From contig JABCZH010000009.1 of NCBI GenBank assembly GCA_013289795.1, forward strand, positions 1-64,000: a stretch of 64,000 bases of DNA, in the 5' to 3' direction. Shown piece after piece: positions 61,903 through 64,000 of this stretch; positions within the stretch are counted from its first letter, which is position 1; every line of letters starts with the position of its first letter. The position numbers and the translations under genes were made by a program. The notes below the pieces were generated by a model. That model was given only the letters and a program-made list of their open reading frames with translations. It was not told where the DNA came from and searched no databases. The DNA comes from Acidobacteriota bacterium (GTDB lineage Bacteria > Acidobacteriota > Terriglobia > Terriglobales > Acidobacteriaceae).

Positions 61903-62631
61903 TTGGAGAAACGGATCATTGCGTTTTTTGCGGTCGCGTTGCTGTTGACAGCCTTGAGTTCCTGCAAGCCGAGGAACCAGATCACGCAAGACGAACTCGT
62001 CCGCCGCACTCAGGAACTGGTCGATTCGGTCGCCGCGGGCGACCAGCGTCCCTGGAAAAAGTACTTCGCCGAGGACTGCATGTTTTTTGACGAAAAGGGC
62101 AGAAACATGAGTAAGGCAGCCCTGGTCGCCGATGTCACCCCGCTGCCGGCTGGTTCCTCAGGCAGCATCAAAATAGGGAAAGTGCAGAGCCACATCGAGC
62201 GGAAGGTCGCCGTCTTGAGCTACGACCTTGACGAAAAAGAAACGATCTACGGGCAGGAAATGACGGCACGCTATCACGAAACCGATACCTGGATGCGCCG
62301 CAACGGACAATGGCAAATCGTTGCCGGCCAGGTGTTGCGCTATTACGAGGACCCTGCGCCCGGAAAAGTGAACCCTGCCAGTTTCGCCGAGTATCTGGGA
62401 ACCTACGAACTCGCTCCCGGGCAAACGCTGGCGATTTTGGCGGATGGCGGCTTGTTATTTCGTCAGCGCGGTGATCGTCCGAAAGATCAGCTCATTCCAG
62501 AAGCCACCGACATATTCTTTCGCAAGGGAGTGGAAGGCCGCATCTTGTTTCAGCACGGCGACAACGGGAAAGTGGATGCGCTGATTGACCGGAGGAACAA
62601 CGAGGACTTGGTCTGGAAAAAAGCGAGGTAG
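61903..62631 (+). CDS. Lipoprotein with SnoaL/DUF4440-like domain
   Basis: The 242-residue protein has a lipobox (LTALSSC) and an N-terminal domain of the SnoaL/NTF2-like fold: ELVRRTQELVDSVAAGDQRPWKKYFAED, then RYHETDTWMRRNGQWQIVAGQVLRYYED. The start is TTG at 61903 with AGGAGG upstream. The C-terminal third (from about 160) is a separate domain with EYLGTYELAPGQTLAI, as in some secreted hydrolase-associated lipoproteins. Function is unknown. Confidence 0.85.
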   Translation: MEKRIIAFFAVALLLTALSSCKPRNQITQDELVRRTQELVDSVAAGDQRPWKKYFAEDCMFFDEKGRNMSKAALVADVTPLPAGSSGSIKIGKVQSHIERKVAVLSYDLDEKETIYGQEMTARYHETDTWMRRNGQWQIVAGQVLRYYEDPAPGKVNPASFAEYLGTYELAPGQTLAILADGGLLFRQRGDRPKDQLIPEATDIFFRKGVEGRILFQHGDNGKVDALIDRRNNEDLVWKKAR

Positions 62632-62650
62632 AGCGACGAGATCTCCCGGG

Positions 62651-62709
62651 GGCGGAATCCCAAGAGGGTGGAATCCCACCCTTGCAAAGAACGCAAGGAT
62701 GGGCCACCC
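62651..62709. repeat. GGGTGG/CCACCC hairpin repeat in a 230-bp gap
   Basis: GGGTGG-AATC-CCACCC forms a perfect hairpin within GAGGGTGGAATCCCACCC, followed by CAAAGAACGCAAGGATGGGCCACCC. The remaining gap from 62632 to 62861 shows no gene. The layout is that of another non-coding repeat family. Confidence 0.5.
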
Positions 62710-62861
62710 GTCGGCGTAGGGCGTAGTTAGTCAGGAACGGGAATATAAATCTTCCCGTTTCTAAGTTCTCTTCCCCACGAGCAACTGAAACTGGCGGAAG
62801 CTGCGTCTTAAAGCTTCCCGCACCCGCCGTTTTCGGCTTTGCGCCGCACTCCCTGCCGTCT

Positions 62862-64000
62862 TCATGCCCCCACCAGTTCCCTATCTGCGCTTGGCTCGTA
62901 CTCCACGATGTATCCCGCGACCGCGCTGGCAGCGACGGTTAGTGGGCTGGCAAGGTACATTTGGCCGGGACCACTGCGGCCGGGGAAGTTGCGGTTTTGG
63001 GCGCTGATGACCACTTGCTCGGGGCGCGTGGTCACCCCGGGGCCGGCATTGATGCAGGCGCCGCAACTGGGCTCGATCACGTGCGCGCCGGCTTTCTGGA
63101 ACACGTCGAGATAGCCCTTGCGAATGCAGTAGTCGCGGGTCTCCTGAGACCCGAACTGGATGTAGAACTTCACCGAATCAGCCACCCGCTTACCGTGCTT
63201 CAGCGCATCAGCCAGCACGGCGGCGTACATATCCATGTCTTCGTTCTTGCCGGCGGTGCAGGTTCCGCCGTAGGCAAGCTCGACGGGCACCGGCGTGTTC
63301 AAATCACGGATGTACTTACCGTTGCCGGGGTCGCCGGGCGTAGCGACCATGGGAGTGATTTCGGCGGCGTCAAGTTCGATGACGTGGGTATACTGCGCGC
63401 CGGGGTCGCTGCAGAGGCCTTCGATCATTTTCTCGGCTTGGTCGCGTTTCATGCCGCGGCGCTCGACCAGGAAGTCGACCGCCTTTCGGTCGGGGGCCAC
63501 GATTCCGGTGAAGCCGCCGATTTCCGCGGCCATGTTCGTCATGGTGGCGCGCTCGTCCACGCTGAGGGCCTCGATGGCTTCGCCGGCATACTCCATGACC
63601 TTGGCCAAGGCCTTGCCGCTGCGGACGTAGTCGAGGCTGAGAATCTTGAGGATGAAATCCTTGGCGGTGACGTTGGGATGCTTTCTGCCGCGGACCATGA
63701 TCTTGACCGACTCGGGAACTTTGACGCGGACGTCTTTGGTGATCCAACTGTTGAACACGTCGGTGGTGCCGATGCCGAAGGCCACGCAGCCGATGGCGCC
63801 GACATGAGGAGTGTGGGAGTCGGAACCGATGTTTAATTGGCCGGGCAGCGCGTAGCTTTCGAGGACAATGGAGTGGCAGATGCCTTCCGAGCCCTTGCGG
63901 TCTTTTAATTCTCCGTGCAACTTGATGCCTTGTTTAGTGGCGAAGTCCTGCTGCTTGAGTTTGAGCTGGGTGGCAAGGTCGAGCAGGCCGAGCTTTTTCT
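62862..64000 (-). CDS. 3-isopropylmalate/homoaconitate dehydratase large subunit-like (partial, runs off the window)
   Basis: The visible 379 residues are the C-terminal part of an aconitase-superfamily large subunit. The [4Fe-4S] ligands are in GSDSHTPHVGAIGC and in EPSCGACINAGPG; a further Cys is in GGTCTAGKNED. RSGPGQMYLASPLTVAASAVAGYI is typical. Translation continues in frame past 63920 (a TTG that is not the start) to the right edge, so the N-terminus is missing. It would isomerise 3-isopropylmalate in leucine synthesis or act in a related 2-oxoacid pathway; the small subunit is not in the window. Confidence 0.9.
   Translation of the reverse strand, partial: KKLGLLDLATQLKLKQQDFATKQGIKLHGELKDRKGSEGICHSIVLESYALPGQLNIGSDSHTPHVGAIGCVAFGIGTTDVFNSWITKDVRVKVPESVKIMVRGRKHPNVTAKDFILKILSLDYVRSGKALAKVMEYAGEAIEALSVDERATMTNMAAEIGGFTGIVAPDRKAVDFLVERRGMKRDQAEKMIEGLCSDPGAQYTHVIELDAAEITPMVATPGDPGNGKYIRDLNTPVPVELAYGGTCTAGKNEDMDMYAAVLADALKHGKRVADSVKFYIQFGSQETRDYCIRKGYLDVFQKAGAHVIEPSCGACINAGPGVTTRPEQVVISAQNRNFPGRSGPGQMYLASPLTVAASAVAGYIVEYEPSADRELVGA

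Noticed and set aside
63918-63920. TTG as the start of the LeuC-like gene
   Set aside because: Reading through it continues in frame with plausible protein (QLKLKQQDFATKQGIK) to the window edge, so the gene is truncated by the window, not started there.

Overview
The window looks like a chromosomal segment of an Acidobacteriota bacterium, probably class Terriglobia. The evidence is a very large Oar-like TonB-dependent receptor with an N-terminal carboxypeptidase-regulatory domain, a DUF1800/DUF1501 pair, a secretin carrying TPR and cohesin domains, many GTG/TTG starts, and several families of short inverted repeats between genes. No plasmid origin, CRISPR array, complete prophage or rRNA operon is visible. 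Taxonomy is inferred from gene families, not from a marker search.

Layout. 1-1.8 kb: right end of an integrative element (excisionase-like gene plus tyrosine recombinase) abutting the 3' end of a tRNA-Phe gene. 2-6.2 kb: histidine degradation genes hutU and hutI with a beta-propeller-like gene between them. 6.3-10.3 kb: secretin, two pseudopilins and a DUF1772 membrane protein fused to a pseudopilin head domain. 10.5-21.7 kb: housekeeping genes (smpB, Smr-like, pepA, argS, larC, metG, tatD, yajQ, polyprenyl synthase). 21.7-25.1 kb: small secreted protein, a strong terminator, a DedA-rhodanese gene with an in-frame TGA, a CYTH protein and a GAF-HD-GYP protein. 25.2-37.5 kb: mixed accessory genes, including DUF1800/DUF1501, Rieske, nuoB, PilZ, STAS-pseudoreceiver, a broken VOC gene, a GT39-like protein, a porin/cytochrome c/cupredoxin operon and a DUF4097 protein.

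37.6-57.3 kb is the most coherent block, a probable polyamine/omega-amino-acid uptake and catabolism locus. A leftward operon encodes a TonB receptor, three class III aminotransferases, two aldehyde dehydrogenases (one of the CoA-acylating MMSDH type) and an APC permease. A divergent rightward operon encodes a MerR-XRE-cupin regulator, a PotD/A/B/C-like ABC transporter and a Tat-exported flavin amine oxidase. The two operons share a 166-bp intergenic region with a promoter and an 8-bp-arm palindrome. A plausible flow is import of polyamine, oxidation or transamination to aminoaldehydes, oxidation to GABA or beta-alanine, transamination to semialdehydes, and acetyl-CoA formation by the MMSDH-type enzyme.

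57.4-64 kb: typA, a small zinc-ribbon protein, an RRM protein, tRNA-Arg(CCG), a secreted beta-propeller protein, a ferredoxin, a lipoprotein and the 3' part of a LeuC-like dehydratase gene running off the right edge.

The observations most worth following up are the candidate selenocysteine codon with a SECIS-like hairpin in the DedA-rhodanese gene, the DUF1772-pseudopilin fusion, and the two-HTH cupin regulator of the polyamine locus.
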